The notes under the pieces are model-generated. The model had not been told where the DNA came from and did no database searches. It worked only from the letters and a program-made list of their open reading frames with translations. A program made the translations under genes and the position numbers. Shown here piece after piece: positions 44,237 to 55,332 of a stretch of DNA of 64,000 nt (positions are counted from its first letter, which is position 1; each line of letters starts with the position of its first letter). This DNA is from Phytophthora sp. 'mugwort' (taxonomy: Eukaryota; Oomycota; Peronosporomycetes; Peronosporales; Peronosporaceae), in NCBI GenBank assembly GCA_033558025.1, contig JAUCEF010000016.1:248001-312000 (forward strand), read 5' to 3'.

Positions 44237-44981
44237 GATCGACGTATTTGGGGTCACTCACAGCCTGTTTCTTTTACAGAGCAGCTTGCGCGAACCCAAT
44301 ATTGTTTTTGTTGTTGGTGTTCGCCAGGAGAGGGATGATAACCCGTACTCGAATTTCGCTGGCGATTTTTTTTCCACTATGAGTGAGTTCACTCTCGCGA
44401 CCGCTAGGCTTGTATAGCCCTTTCTGGACGCTTGAGCGAAGGTGTTCGAGCACAACATGCATTTCCAGTCGATGACCGTCTGCTAGATGAAAAGCGCGTG
44501 GACAACGTCATTGTTCGGCGCAAACATGACATAACGAGGATGCTACACGCTGTAAGTTCTGAAGCGGAGCAGCTGTCGCGAAGGTAAATCTTGAATGAGT
44601 GAAGAGGCGCCGAAGCAAACAGCATGAACCACAACGAATGGCAACCACTGCTCCAGCTTATCTCTTGATTATGTATAGACGACTATGGAGCCAGTTTATT
44701 GTTATCTGAAGCCAGACATTATGGTCATAAACTATGGTTATGGTTATAACCATAGCATTGGGTTTTACAGCACCCTGAGGTGTAGTGCACTGTACAGCAG
44801 AGGTCGCACATGGAAGAAGCTAGGCAACGGATCTTCACGGGGGGATGAGGCTCTCGCGCCGTTGCTCAGCGCACTTGGCCCCTTTTGAGAAGCGAAATTG
44901 GACTGACAAAACCACGCAAGGGCTTGTCGCGAGACGAAAAAAGTAAAACCCAGAGGGCGACGCAAGGGCGGGAAAACAATC

Positions 44982-45693
44982 ATGGCAAACTATAAAAATT
45001 ATAACGAGTTTATACCTATAAGCGCATTAAAAAGGCCGTTCCAGCTGCAAGCTCTCCGAGACATGTATCGCTGCAATAGCAACGTCAATCGCTATTTGAA
45101 TCGCAGGAAGACCGACAAACCGGAGCATTTTTATCAAAGCAAGACAAAGAAGAAGAAGGAGCTCCAGTACGTCATAAAATGGATTGTTAAAGTTCACCTT
45201 GACATCCTATCGGTACTAAGTGGGATTATACTCTCTGCTGCTCTCGCAGCCAGCGACGCAGAATTAAGAGCCCAAACCTGATCCAAGACATGTTCGAAGG
45301 GCTGCACACCTTCCTCGGCAAGAACAGGCCACTGAGCCCCTTGCGTCAACTTTTTGCGCCCAGCCACGCTTCCAGCAGGATGACCGCTCGCCTAAAAATG
45401 CCGAAGCAATCGACGCCTTCAGGGGTATATTCGGTTCTGTCACCGCCAAAACAAGCGGTACTTGCGAGGGCAAGACCCCGCACAACACCGGGAGGAAAAA
45501 TAAAAAGAGGAAGAGCAGCAGCAAGAATGACGACATGAGGGAAATACTTCATGAGCGGTCGGAACCTCAGTTCCGAATGCATTGAAAAGCTGCAGCAAGA
45601 AGAGATGCAAGAACGGCGCATGTAGCACGCTGAACAAATGGCGCTCATCAAGGAGCTGGTGATGGTTTTGGCTAAGAGCGCTAACAAGATGTA
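44982..45693 (+). pseudogene. Transposon accessory ORF relic with coiled-coil tail
   Basis: The reading MANYKNYNEFIPISALKRPF and YLNRRKTDKPEHFYQSKTKK breaks several times. It continues as a Lys/Ser-rich stretch (GRKNKKRKSSSKNDDMREIL) and ends in a helical tail, EKLQQEEMQERRM and AEQMALIKELVMVLAKSANK, with a stop at 45693. The tail has the make-up of the C-terminus of MYB-like transposon accessory proteins. Family not certain. Confidence 0.4.
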
Positions 45694-46099
45694 ACTAGTG
45701 TGCGCAGGTCGCTTCATTTTCCATACTTTACTTTCTACGCTGTGGTCTTTAACCTCCCCCTCGTTCACCGTACACAATTGACACTTAGTTTTGTTGGGGC
45801 TGCTTGAAATTGAGTATACATGCCTGGCTGCGTTCATCCAGGTTATATTTTGTATGTGGAAAGGTATGGGTGGGATTTTCCTATTTATAACTCGTTTGAA
45901 TGGAGATGTACATGTGGGGCGGGTAGGTATCTGAGCTCTATTTGAAAACAATTTGTAACGAAAAAACATGTATACTCATTAGACATTTTGCAGCACCTTT
46001 TATTATAGCCGGCGCGACATCCGGAATTCGCTTCAAGCAACGGTGACACAAAGAGTAGAAATCGAACGAAATGGATTATCTCTGACATGAAACAACCTA
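45694..46099. other. Non-coding stretch
   Basis: No recognisable gene. The minus-strand frame that spans 45346-45969 is the shadow of the relic on its right part and has no family features. Confidence 0.3.
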
Positions 46100-46480
46100 G
46101 CGTTTTCCCTACTCGTGCGCACTCTCCTCTTCTTCGTCGCATTCGTCTGCGTCTTCTTCCTTGCGCTTCCCGCCCGGAGCGCGCATCTCCGCGCGCGTAT
46201 CCTGGTACTCTAGCAGAATGCCCCGCCCACAACTTCAGTTCTTCGTGGTAGATCTGAAGGCAACAATGTGCAGACGAACCCGGCTGCAGAGCTTGCACGC
46301 CCGTTTTCAGCGCTTGTTCTCGCCGGCCGCTGTCTTGCCGAAGTCTGGGTTTTCCAACAGGATGTGCTCCTCTTCCTGCCTGGCACAGCGCGCTCCTCAC
46401 GACGCTGCGGTCGTGAGGAGCGCGCTGTCACCGGTGACGGCGGTACAATGTTGTCCTGTACAATATCAGTCGTAGGTTGT
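46100..46480 (-). pseudogene. Transposase C-terminal zinc-finger-like relic (possibly PiggyBac)
   Basis: Minus-strand text includes EEEHILLENPDFGKTAAGEN and KRACKLCSRVRLHIV, then an acidic/basic tail (APGGKRKEEDADECDEEE). A basic ACKxC block followed by such a tail resembles the end of PiggyBac transposases, but too little remains to be sure. Confidence 0.3.
46385..46428. repeat. Perfect 19-bp GC-rich hairpin
   Basis: ACAGCGCGCTCCTCACGAC (46385-46403) and its exact reverse complement (46410-46428) flank a 6-nt loop GCTGCG. Confidence 0.9.
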
Positions 46481-46787
46481 CATATACGCATAAAGTAATA
46501 TAACTATACCAAAGAAAAACATACCTTGGTGGCCGCCTATAACTCAGCGGTACGCTGCTGTAGAAGAGATCAATCGCAACTATGTAGTGCTCCCATCGGC
46601 TCCTGGGGATGGCGGGACGCGCGTTGCACAGGGGATCGACATGGCGTCAATAGTCTGCGACCCCGTCCCAGGTACAGGTTTACGCTACAGTATATCTCAA
46701 GCCTGAATGGTACACAGCATACATGTTTTGAACACATATAGCTCCTATGTATGTTGGACTTAACAAAACAAAGTGACGGGCCTGGTG
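46429..46787. other. Non-coding stretch
   Basis: No coding or RNA-gene signature identified. A tRNA-like phrase near 46540 (ACTCAGCGGTACGCTGC) does not extend into a cloverleaf. Confidence 0.3.
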
Positions 46788-47302
46788 TCATTTTTGTCTG
46801 CATGTCATCGCAGCTGCGGTAGCCTCCTCCGAAATCACCGCTGCCGCGAGGAGCAGCGTTTCGTTGTCTCCGACATCGGCAGGACGATCGAGCTGTTTCG
46901 TCGTGGGCGTCTTCGGCTTCCTGGCTGTCGTCTTCGGCTTCCTGGCCGTCGTCTTCGGCTTCTTGGTGGTCGTCTTCGGCTTCCTGGCGGTCGTCTTTAG
47001 CTTTTTGGCGGTCGTCTTCGGCTTCTTGTCGGTCGTCATTTTTTTTTGGCAGTCACCGCTTTCTCGGCTGAAGTCAGCTTCTCGGATGGCGTCGACTTCT
47101 CGGCTGGTGGCGGCTTCTCAGCTGGTGGCGGGTTCTCGGCTGGCGTCAGCTTCTCTGCTGGTTGCGGCTTCTCGGCTGGTGTCGCTTCTCGGCTGGCGCT
47201 GGCTTCTCGAACCTGGTGTCGGCTTCTCGGCTTGCGCCGGCTTCTTCGCACTTGTCGACTTCTCGGCTTGCGCCGGCTTCTTCGCACATGTCGCATGTGC
47301 AC
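46788..47302 (-). pseudogene. Lysine-rich repeat protein (histone H1-like tail), split at an A9 run
   Basis: The upstream part (47302-47036) has repeated PAEK units (ATPAEKPQPAEKLTPAENPP, PPPAEKSTPSEKLTSAEK) and ends AKKK-stop. One base away, at 47039, a second frame begins MTTDKKPKTTAKK and continues with seven-residue KPKTTAR repeats (21-bp DNA units). The break lies in a run of nine A at 47039-47047; one extra A would fuse the two into a single Lys/Pro/Ala/Thr-rich protein like the C-terminal tail of linker histones. Upstream of 47302 more PAEK-like text appears in other frames. It is either a broken gene or a homopolymer sequencing error. Function is not claimed. Confidence 0.5.
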
Positions 47303-48174
47303 CCCACCAGTAGCCGCCTGTTACACTCGCTGCGCTACTTCACGATTGCGCAGCTCATACGCTTGTCTCTTATCGTCGGTGGCCGGGGTGAATGAGTATG
47401 TCGAGTTATAGCGGCTCTAGCTGCAGCGGCATTCAATTCGGCCTAGTTAGTACAGCCGCACATTCTCCCATGCGTACCAAATCATACGTATAATACTTTC
47501 CATCTCGGAGCATATACAACGCGGGGCTTCATGGCCTGTCATATTCCTGCTTCTTATTGGCTCTTGCACTTGTCGCAGCGCATTCTATAACGATTGGTGG
47601 CTGCCAGCTGCCGATGGGTGCCAAAATGTCCAGCCAACTGTAACTTACAGATACAGTTGATTGAAAAAGCAAAAGTCCCCTCGCTGCATATGATTTGTTT
47701 CCCATGACATAAAACAAGTGCACACGATGCACATCTCGGGTACATATATCCTCTACCTCCTTTTTCCGTGCCCCCTGCACACGAAAAAGGAAAATTAACT
47801 TCAGAAAATTCTAGCCGCTTATCTTGGACTTTGTATGGGCGCTCAAAAGTCTCCGAGCCATTTCCTATATTAAGCCGGAAACCATGTATACTCGCTATAC
47901 ATGTGAAATTTGTCACATGTACACTCGATTTTACATCGGTGAATGAGGGGTAATTTGAATGTATACCATTTTGTTTCAGTACATTCCGGGGATTGCCAGA
48001 GGCAGCGTTTCAACTTCGGTCTCTGATTGTGGAAATCGTACTTGGTACTTGATCATTATCTGCTGTTATTCTTCGGCGTTGAAGGTGAATATGTCACTGC
48101 ATTCAAGAAAAAAGGTTCTGGATGACGCACAAAGCATATACGATATCAGGAGCGATAGTAATGTTTTGACCAAT
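47303..48174. other. Mostly non-coding, with one protein-like trace
   Basis: Minus-strand frames at 47529-47916 contain Cys-rich text (YPRCASCALVLCHGKQIICS, NRYRMRCDKCKSQ) that may be a zinc-binding transposon remnant; unidentified. The rest shows nothing. Confidence 0.3.
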
Positions 48175-49250
48175 TTATGTTAGTAGAATGCGCCATCGGC
48201 AGTTCAATTGTCCGAACGCGCACTCCACGCGATCACGCTCATGAGTCGGTCTCTTGATCAACGATACAATGGCAGCATCGGCTTCTGTATCGGGCAATAA
48301 AGAACAATAAAGCTGCCACCAAAAACCGCGTGTTTTGATATCCAGAATCTCCGAGCAAGAAGTACGAGATGCGGACACACGATTCAGCACTATTATGAAT
48401 GTTCACTGTCTTCGGCGCTGCTGATATTGTAAGCAAAATACGAGCAAGCTCGCTATTGCGGACGACGCGGCTGTCGCCAACTCGACGGGGCCATTTGCAG
48501 TCCAAAGCGCAAAATTTGCCTCCCCAATCAACCACAGCCTTCAACACGATGCTATACCAAAACACTTTATGTTGAGGTACATCGTTCCATCTTCAACAGG
48601 CTTGGCAATCGGAGTGTGCGAACCATTGATACAACCGCGTACCGCACTCGTTATCATATGCGATGCACTGAATCGAAAGGCTGTGAACGCCACGAGATCT
48701 GGCAAGCGACGCAAAAGAACACCCACCTCGTTTACGATCGCCGGCACTGTAGAGGGACCAATCTCGAAACGATTTGCTGTAACCCGCACACTCGACCCAT
48801 GCGCGCACACGAGCACAAAAAGAGCAAGCGTCTTCGGCGGCACGATTGCGTCAGGAGCTTCTCGGATGGTATCATACACGGAAAAATTGCCTTAAACAGC
48901 GCGGAAATGATGTTGCTGTCCAATCGAACAGCTCCTTCATGCTGCAATTGAAGTACTCCCGCGGAAGGGAACGATCTTGTTCTTGAAGCCACTGTAGAAG
49001 TGCGTCTTGTAAAAGTATCCTCAACCATCCCCCACGCGAATAATCCAGTGACGTCCATTGCGGCCAAAACAGAGGCCTGTTTTCCTCGAGCGAGTGCAAC
49101 ACTCACATTAACAGGTGTGTTCCAGGCCGACCATCCTCGCTGACGTAGCACAGACCTGGCCATATTAACAAAACATATGATGAATGGTAAGATACTAGTG
49201 ATACCGTAGATATGAAGCTCCATATTATCTTCCTTCTTTCGACATTTCAT
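48175..49250 (-). pseudogene. PIF/Harbinger transposase relic 3
   Basis: From 49250 leftward. The N-terminal part includes QRGWSAWNTPVNVSVALARG; then TLALFVLVCAHGSSVRVTAN and FEIGPSTVPAIVNEVGVLL (helix-turn-helix-like). First catalytic region: a decayed AxxGxINGSHTPIAKPVEDG, where the usual AIDGTH Asp reads Asn. Then FWYSIVLKAVVDWGGKFCAL, the second Asp in LLGDSGYQNTRFLVA, and the Glu in VECAFGQLNCRWRIL. Frameshifts and the Asp-to-Asn change make it inactive. Confidence 0.7.
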
Positions 49251-49415
49251 CTACAAACATAAGATGGTCAGGTCCGCTGTAAACGGGACTGAGCCGAGAG
49301 ATACCCCACCCACCCCGCGTTCGCGGGGGAGACTCTCGCGAGCCCGCTTTGTTAACGCTTTACGAGTCAACCCAAGATCGAAACGCAGTGCTTGACAAAT
49401 TGTCGCATCCGACAA

Positions 49416-49700
49416 TCAGAGTCCGCTAGGAAAGTTTGCCAGAATAGCTTCGCGAAGCTCTTCAAAATAGAAACAGGCATGATTCTCTACATAATCGGAT
49501 ACAAACGTACACACCGCTTCTGGCCATCTTGACCTCTTCGTAGCAGCCACTTTCTCTTCTACATTGCCTGTTAGTAAGAACCTTTGGTACCACCTCGCTA
49601 TGCTTCGCTCAGAGATACCTAGAAGTGTAGCCACCATGCTCAATTGAATGTCATAGACATAGGTGAGGACAATAGCACGCCACCTCAGATCAAAAGAAAA
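49416..49700 (-). pseudogene. Tc1/mariner-type transposase N-terminal fragment
   Basis: Reading QLSMVATLLGISERSIARWY, QRFLLTGNVEEK and SDYVENHACFYFEELREAI is the paired helix-turn-helix start of Tc1/mariner-IS630 transposases. The catalytic domain is absent downstream, so this is a truncated copy. Confidence 0.65.
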
Positions 49701-50414
49701 GTCATTCCTTCAGCGCGAGTGGCCGTAGTATCTACGTTTTTCCTTACTAAAATCAGAGTGCCGACCAAGCACTCGGCAAACGGGCGATTGGTTGGTCAGC
49801 GGAGGCTTGCTGGTTGGCGTGCTAAAGCTGACTTTTGTGCATTAATTCATACTGTAAAACTGAGGCGAGGTCAGAATTATAAAAATGCCTTTGCAAGGAA
49901 TTATATAGTTTATACGCTCAGATTAGACAAAATATGGGAAAGGCATAATAACTAGCACCATTATGGTTGTGGTGTTTGCTCGACGATTCTGCCGACTTCC
50001 TTCTCTGTACTAGCGCGACAACAACACGCCTTCACTGACTTCTCTTCAGGTTTTCAGATTTTCGAAAAAACAGTTCGGCGCACATTATCCTTCCACACTG
50101 TAATCATAGTCACTTTAGTGCCTTAGAGACGTACGCGATCGCATGACTCGCACACTCGATACCTAACTGGCAGCATTTTGGACGCGGTGAAAGCGCTCAA
50201 CGCCCACCGAGACAGGTTGAAACGCACAGACAGAACAGATGAACAACACAGCAAATCTGGACACTCGCACAGCTGAAAAGGAAACTGCACAGATCATCGT
50301 GTCAACGGTGTAAATGCACAGCTCTGGGGGAGAAAAGCACAGATAAATATTCCTAGATTAGTGTGGACAACACAAAAACGTATTTAATCATGAACACCAA
50401 CCAGTCGTGCATTC
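49701..50414. other. Non-coding stretch
   Basis: No gene recognised between the Tc1 fragment and the minisatellite. Confidence 0.3.
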
Positions 50415-50580
50415 TCAAGTCTACGCCTGGAGACAGCTACTGACGCCTGGAGACAGCTAGTGACACCTGGAGACGCGGTGACGTCTGAAGACGCTGTGAT
50501 AACTGGAGACGCGGTGACGCCTGGAAACGCGGTGACAAGTGGAGACGCGGTGACAAGCGGAGACGCGGTAACGCTGAAGG
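50415..50580. repeat. Minisatellite of ~19-20-bp units
   Basis: About eight imperfect units of the form TGGAGACGCGGTGACGCC follow one another, starting as CTGGAGACAGCTACTGACGC and ending at GGAGACGCGGTAACGC. It directly precedes the MULE relic. Confidence 0.75.
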
Positions 50581-50586
50581 GTTAAC

Positions 50587-51942
50587 ATGCGCCGTATCGT
50601 GTACTCATGGGAGCTGATCAGTACCCTTACAACGGCTTCGGCGCTGACAGAATTTCAAGATCTCGACTTCTGTTGTTCCCGTGTTGCTCACACCGACCAA
50701 GTTCGCCAATGCCGCATTTTTGATGGCGAGGAGCACGTGATGTCGGAGAGGCGTTTGCGCTGCGTGAGTGTAACGTGCAAGCTGTACGGACCCTGTGGGC
50801 ATGTGAGGCGTCCAGTCGGTGGCAAGTCTATCATAATCGCATTGATCAGGTGCGTCCTGTTGACGTCGAATGCCGCGGAAAACGCAAGATTGCCATTACC
50901 GAAGCAATGAAGGCAGTTATCCTGAAGCAGGATGAGTGTGCTGTTCCCCACAACTGATTTTTTTTCCAGCAATATGTGGCGGTGTTCAGACATCATTGCC
51001 CCGACACGTGGTTACCCAACACCTGGTCAGGTATCGCATTGCGAGAAGTATTTGTGTCGGCTACAAGGAACGAAGAATTCGGTGAAAGCGGTCAAAAACC
51101 TGGTGCAGCAATACACGTACAATCCAGACCAAGACTACAATAAGCCGTTCCTCTTTGGCCCTCGAGAAAGATGAGCATGGTATCCCTACGTCGGCAAAGG
51201 AACTGACCAAGACGCTTTTGTGGTCGGCGTTACTAGCCAAGGTTTGATTGATGCCTGCATCCAATATGCATCCCTAAATCGATACACAATGTTCCATGCT
51301 GATGCTACGTTAAAGTTGAGTGATCCGGTCTATCCTGTCATTACTTGCGGATTTTCACATTCAACCCGAGTGTACCATCTAGCGACCATCTTTGTGGTCA
51401 GTCGGCGAACAGCCAAGGAATACGCGATGTGTTTGAGCTCTCTTGTCCGGATTTATCAACGCGTTCGACCCTTGTGCTCTCTACATGTCGACGCGGTGAT
51501 GGGAGATGCCGAAGATGTGACCAACTCAATGGCTTTCAGCAGGTCTCTGAGTTTTCGTCTTCGACCTATCTGATGTGCTTTTTTTCATGTTCTTTACAAC
51601 GTGAGAAAACGGATCAAGCATATGATGCCTGCAACGAGAAAAGCGGTAATGGATGGCATAGTACGTATTCATTACACCGACAATATGAATTCATACTACA
51701 CAGAGAAGAAATTGGTTTTGGAGACATGGCGTGGCATCTCGGAGTTGAACACTTTCGTCAAGTACTTCTTGGATCAATGGTTAGTTAGTCGGTATTGGCG
51801 ATTGCAGGCATTTCACACGCCCACTGGTTTTGCGACTACCAACAATCCGTGCGTCATTTTCCTCGATCGTACCGTTCCTGCTGCCGGACGATTCCGTGTC
51901 GCTGTTACTCTTGCTATCACTGGAACTCTGCTCACGCTGTAG
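50587..51942 (+). pseudogene. MULE (Mutator-like) transposase relic
   Basis: Pieces in order: a Cys-containing N-terminal part (LRCVSVTCKLYGPCG) and KRKIAITEAMKAVILKQDEC; the catalytic core at 51220-51573 with TMFHADATLKLSDPVYPVIT (first catalytic Asp), FVVSRRTAKEYAMCLSSLV and LHVDAVMGDAEDVTNSMAF (second Asp region). A C-terminal part at 51601-51942 reads HMMPATRKAVMDGIVRIHYT, LETWRGISELNTFVKYFLDQ and FHTPTGFATTNNPC. This is the MULE transposase domain. Several frameshifts separate the pieces. Confidence 0.75.
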
Positions 51943-52927
51943 CGCACCCGACCACAAATCGGTGGTATCGTCTAATGTGCTGGTTGCGCGAATTGCGGAG
52001 AACATAACGACTTACACAGTAAGGGCAGTCGTAATTGCCGGGTCTGCATTCTCGACGATGCTTTCTTAGCTCGCTCGTGGAGTACGTCGTAGCGAGACAG
52101 CGTCGCACAAAAGCGTCTAAATGCAACCGCTTCGGTAGAATTTGGCGCTCGATCGATTCCCTCAAAATGAGCATGTAGCAATGCAGCCGCACGTTGCGCG
52201 TTCGGTACCAAGCGCCTGCATGAGCCAGCACCCCTCCCCCCCTGAATAGGACCACATCCCCGCGGTGAAACCGAAGTGTTTGACATGACTCTGCCTCCGC
52301 TTCGGCGCCAAAGCATCGGGAGTAGACATGCAGGAAAGGGTCATCCAACAAGGCAACTATAAGAGAAGCTTGAACGATGCCGTGCTAAATTTTTGGCCTG
52401 CGCGGTTTCAAACGACGGGAAGTCGCGATGCACCGATTGATCTTCGCCTACCGCTAGAGACTCGATAGCATGCCAGCCACTTCGATCTAATTGCCAGGCC
52501 TCGTTCACATCCTGTAATACCTCATCAATCATCGCGTGTATCTCCTCAATGGCCGGCGTAATAGGTTGGACGTTAGCATGTAACCTGAATGGATCCATCG
52601 TTTCGGAATAAACTTCACGGACTATTGGCTCAAACTCGAGATTCTCTACCTCGTCCAAAGCTTGCACACACAAAGCATCGGTGATGCCGATGCTGCGCAT
52701 GACGAACCCATGGTTCCTGTGCTTTTCTCCTTTCCTCACGCCCATCGATGCCCATCAACGGTTGGAACTATACACTTCCTGGGACAAGGCAGCAAGGTAG
52801 TAAACGAGCGATATGCGCGGCGGCTCTCCATTTTGAATATCAATTCTCCCCATCGGAGCGGTCCGACTCGGACTCCGAGGGAGGGAGGTGTGCAACGAAT
52901 AGGAAGCGCGACTTGAAATTCTCTCAA
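51932..52927 (-). pseudogene. 2OG-Fe(II) oxygenase-like protein with C-terminal C2H2 finger, broken
   Basis: Piece 52745-52341 holds VGEDQSVHRDFPSFETAQA, with a His-x-Asp pair. After a 1-nt slip the frame continues IVQASLIVALLDDPFLHVYS and FHRGDVVLFRGGGVLAHAGA, then TRNVRLHCYM. The His-x-Asp, distal His and Arg are spaced like the iron and 2-oxoglutarate ligands of this fold. The end (LRKHRRECRPGNYD and CPYCVSRYVLRN...QHIRRYH) is a C2H2 zinc finger. A frame upstream of 52745 (to 52927) may be the N-terminus. Whether this is a host gene or element cargo is open; it overlaps the end of the MULE by 11 bases. Confidence 0.45.
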
Positions 52928-54018
52928 TCTCGAAAATACGGCCGTACAACCAGGTCGACGGCGTTGGCAATGCTACAGGCAACATGCATCCGACTTATGC
53001 AGCTTAGAACATTCGTCACGTACTATCAGCAATATACTAAATGGACAACGCAATTCCCGGATTTATTTTTTTTCTCGGTTTCCCACCTTTCGGGGCCTCT
53101 TCTTGCAGCCATACCCTGTTAAATATGAGCCCTTTACAGCTGTTAAATCTCCGAGATGTTGCTTGTGCGCGCGGCCAACTGGCATCAACAGCATAGGGCT
53201 CGTCTTTTTGATGCAGTATTTGTGTTTGTTCACCGTCTGCAAGCTCCCCCCACCACCCGCGCAGGTTTCGCTTGGTGCGATGCTTCCACCTGGCGTTCGG
53301 CACCGGTAAACCAACCGTCCGCATCAAAAGTGCATCTTCGCTTCCGTCATGCAACCCACGAAAACGCTCGGCTTACGCATGGCTCCCTATTTTAGTAATT
53401 AAAATACAGCGGAGTACTCTGGACTAAGCTCCCTGCCTGAACAAGCAACATGCAGGGCCTCGCCCAACGCGCAAATGACACTTAATGCAGGCGCCATGCT
53501 GGCGAACGACGAGGCAAAATCCAGCCGCTTTGCAAAGGCGCCGACATCAATCGCGGAAGTGGTTGAACTGCGGCGCGGCAACAACTTGTTGCGGCCTGGT
53601 AGTAGACACCATAGTAAGGCCAAGTGCAGGGAAAAAGTCAGGCCCACGACCGGTCGACATTTTGACGGATCGATATTTTCTGCGATTTTGCGCGGCTTTT
53701 GGGCCAATCCGAAAGGGCATCAAGCAAAGAATCTCATATTCCGCCAATGCGCGTGCGCCAAATCTTCGAACAGGCTCTACAGTTTCTCGCCAACGAACAA
53801 CTGCACACATCGCAACGACACTATCGCCGCCCCGGGATCCCTTTGCGTCAGTGAGTAATAGCCAGCCGGCCAGGCAATAGGCGTTGTTGCGCGCTCGTTC
53901 CGCCCTGCGCCAGCAGCTTACAAAGAGACGAGCCGCAGCACCGGCCTGCCACACGGGACACTTTCTCATCGAGCCGCTGTCTGCCACACAGAGATAACCA
54001 GCCAGATCGCCCGTCAGT
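52928..54018. other. Upstream region of the kinase gene with a protein-like trace
   Basis: A minus-strand frame at 53037-53354 (WKHRTKRNLRGWWGELADGE, EPYAVDASWPRAQAT) looks protein-derived but is unidentified. 53400-54018 is GC-rich, lacks a credible gene and should contain the kinase promoter. Confidence 0.35.
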
Positions 54019-55332
54019 ATGGGGGCCGCTATCATGAAGAGCTGCTTCGTCGGGGAGCCTGTGGAGCCTCCGCGCCGCCACCACCAGCGCCATCACCTAC
54101 AGCACATGTCTCACCACGAGGCGCGCCGCCAGTACGAGCATCAGTGCACGCGCTCGCTTGCCAAGACCATGCCGCCCTCAGGGACATCCCACATGCACCG
54201 AGAGGATCGCCGCAGCGCCGCCGCTGGCCTCGAGTCGCCCGACAAAGAGCTGATCATGAAGAAGTACGCAAACCGCCGCGCGCTAGAGCTGCCCCAGACT
54301 GCCGTGCGTCTGCAGCAGCTCAGCCAGGACGTGGCCAATTCCAGGAAGAGCCCGGTCAGCTCAGTGTCGTCCGACGCCGCCACAATGTCCGAGAGCTCGT
54401 TCGTGGCCGACTCGCCATCTCATGCGACCAGCCCCCTTCGCCGTACCAGCCCTACGGGCCACACGTCGGCCACGGGCTTCCGTGCGCTCCTACCGGACGA
54501 CTACGTGCTCGAGTGCGTGGCCGGCAAGGGCACCACTTCGACCTGCTACAAGTGCGTGCGAAGGACCGACGGCCGACGCTTCGCCTGCAAGATCATCGAG
54601 AAGAGAAAACTGGCCCCGTCTGCCCGGAAGAGAATGGAGGTGGCCGCCCAGTTGCGGCGCGAGGTGGACGTGCTGCGACGCGTGGACCACCCGCATATCG
54701 CCAAGCTGGAGCAGTCTTTCGAGGACGATTATTACTTGATCCTGATCATGGAGCTCATGGAAGGTGGTGAGCTATTTGATGCGATTGTGGAGAAGGGCCG
54801 TTTCTCCGAGCGCGAGGCCGCCCACGTGGCCCGCTGTATTCTTTCGGCCATCCAACACATGCATGAACGAGGTGTTGTCCACCGCGACCTCAAGCCGGAA
54901 AACATGCTGCTGACCGTGTCGACGCGTCGCGGATGTCGTCAGGACGTGGCCAGCGCGCTGGACGTCAAGATCATCGACTTTGGCTTCGCTAAAGTCCTCA
55001 GGGAAGGCGCAACATCCACGTCCTTCCTGGGCACGGGCGGGTACCTGGCCCCCGAGATTTTGCTGCGGCAACCGTACGGCACCTCGGTGGACATGTGGTC
55101 CTTTGGTGTGCTCACGTACTTGCTGCTCTGCGGCCGACTACCATTTGCAGCTACCACTCAACTGCGACCCAACCAGAAGATTCAATCGTTATACAAACTC
55201 ACCTTTCCCAAGAGGTACTGGCGCGGGGTGAGTCCCGTCGCCATCGACTTCCTGCAGCGCGTGCTGGTGCTCAACCCGTCCGTGCGGCTTACAGCTACTG
55301 AAGCACTGAACCACCCATGGCTACGCTGCTAA
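54019..55332 (+). CDS. CAMK-like serine/threonine protein kinase
   Basis: 437 residues, intact. Residues 1-~158 form a basic, Ser/His/Arg-rich leader with no known domain; it starts MGAAIMKSC, where Gly2 and Cys9 could carry lipids, though the myristoylation consensus is weak. The kinase domain (~160-436) is complete: glycine loop GKGTTSTCYKC, Lys in FACKIIEK (~190), HRDLKPEN (~288), DFG in IIDFGFAKV (~319), APE in GGYLAPEIL, then MWSFGVLTYLLLCGRLPF and LTATEALNHPWL. The GGYLAPE and HPW landmarks place it in the CAMK group. No calmodulin-binding or EF-hand part is visible after the kinase domain, which ends the protein. Convergent with the ABC transporter, 378 bp between the stops. Confidence 0.92.
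   Translation: MGAAIMKSCFVGEPVEPPRRHHQRHHLQHMSHHEARRQYEHQCTRSLAKTMPPSGTSHMHREDRRSAAAGLESPDKELIMKKYANRRALELPQTAVRLQQLSQDVANSRKSPVSSVSSDAATMSESSFVADSPSHATSPLRRTSPTGHTSATGFRALLPDDYVLECVAGKGTTSTCYKCVRRTDGRRFACKIIEKRKLAPSARKRMEVAAQLRREVDVLRRVDHPHIAKLEQSFEDDYYLILIMELMEGGELFDAIVEKGRFSEREAAHVARCILSAIQHMHERGVVHRDLKPENMLLTVSTRRGCRQDVASALDVKIIDFGFAKVLREGATSTSFLGTGGYLAPEILLRQPYGTSVDMWSFGVLTYLLLCGRLPFAATTQLRPNQKIQSLYKLTFPKRYWRGVSPVAIDFLQRVLVLNPSVRLTATEALNHPWLRC

Noticed and set aside
46531..46620. Possible tRNA gene (CTCAGCGG phrase)
   Set aside because: No matching acceptor stem, anticodon arm or T-loop follows.
49300..49420. GC-rich inverted motifs (CCCGCGTTCGCGGG) as a terminator or element end
   Set aside because: Only a short imperfect hairpin and no matching partner at the other end of the Harbinger relic.
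53475..53880. Overlapping plus-strand frames upstream of the kinase as extra exons or a secreted effector gene
   Set aside because: No signal peptide, RxLR-type motif or in-phase splice sites linking to the kinase start.
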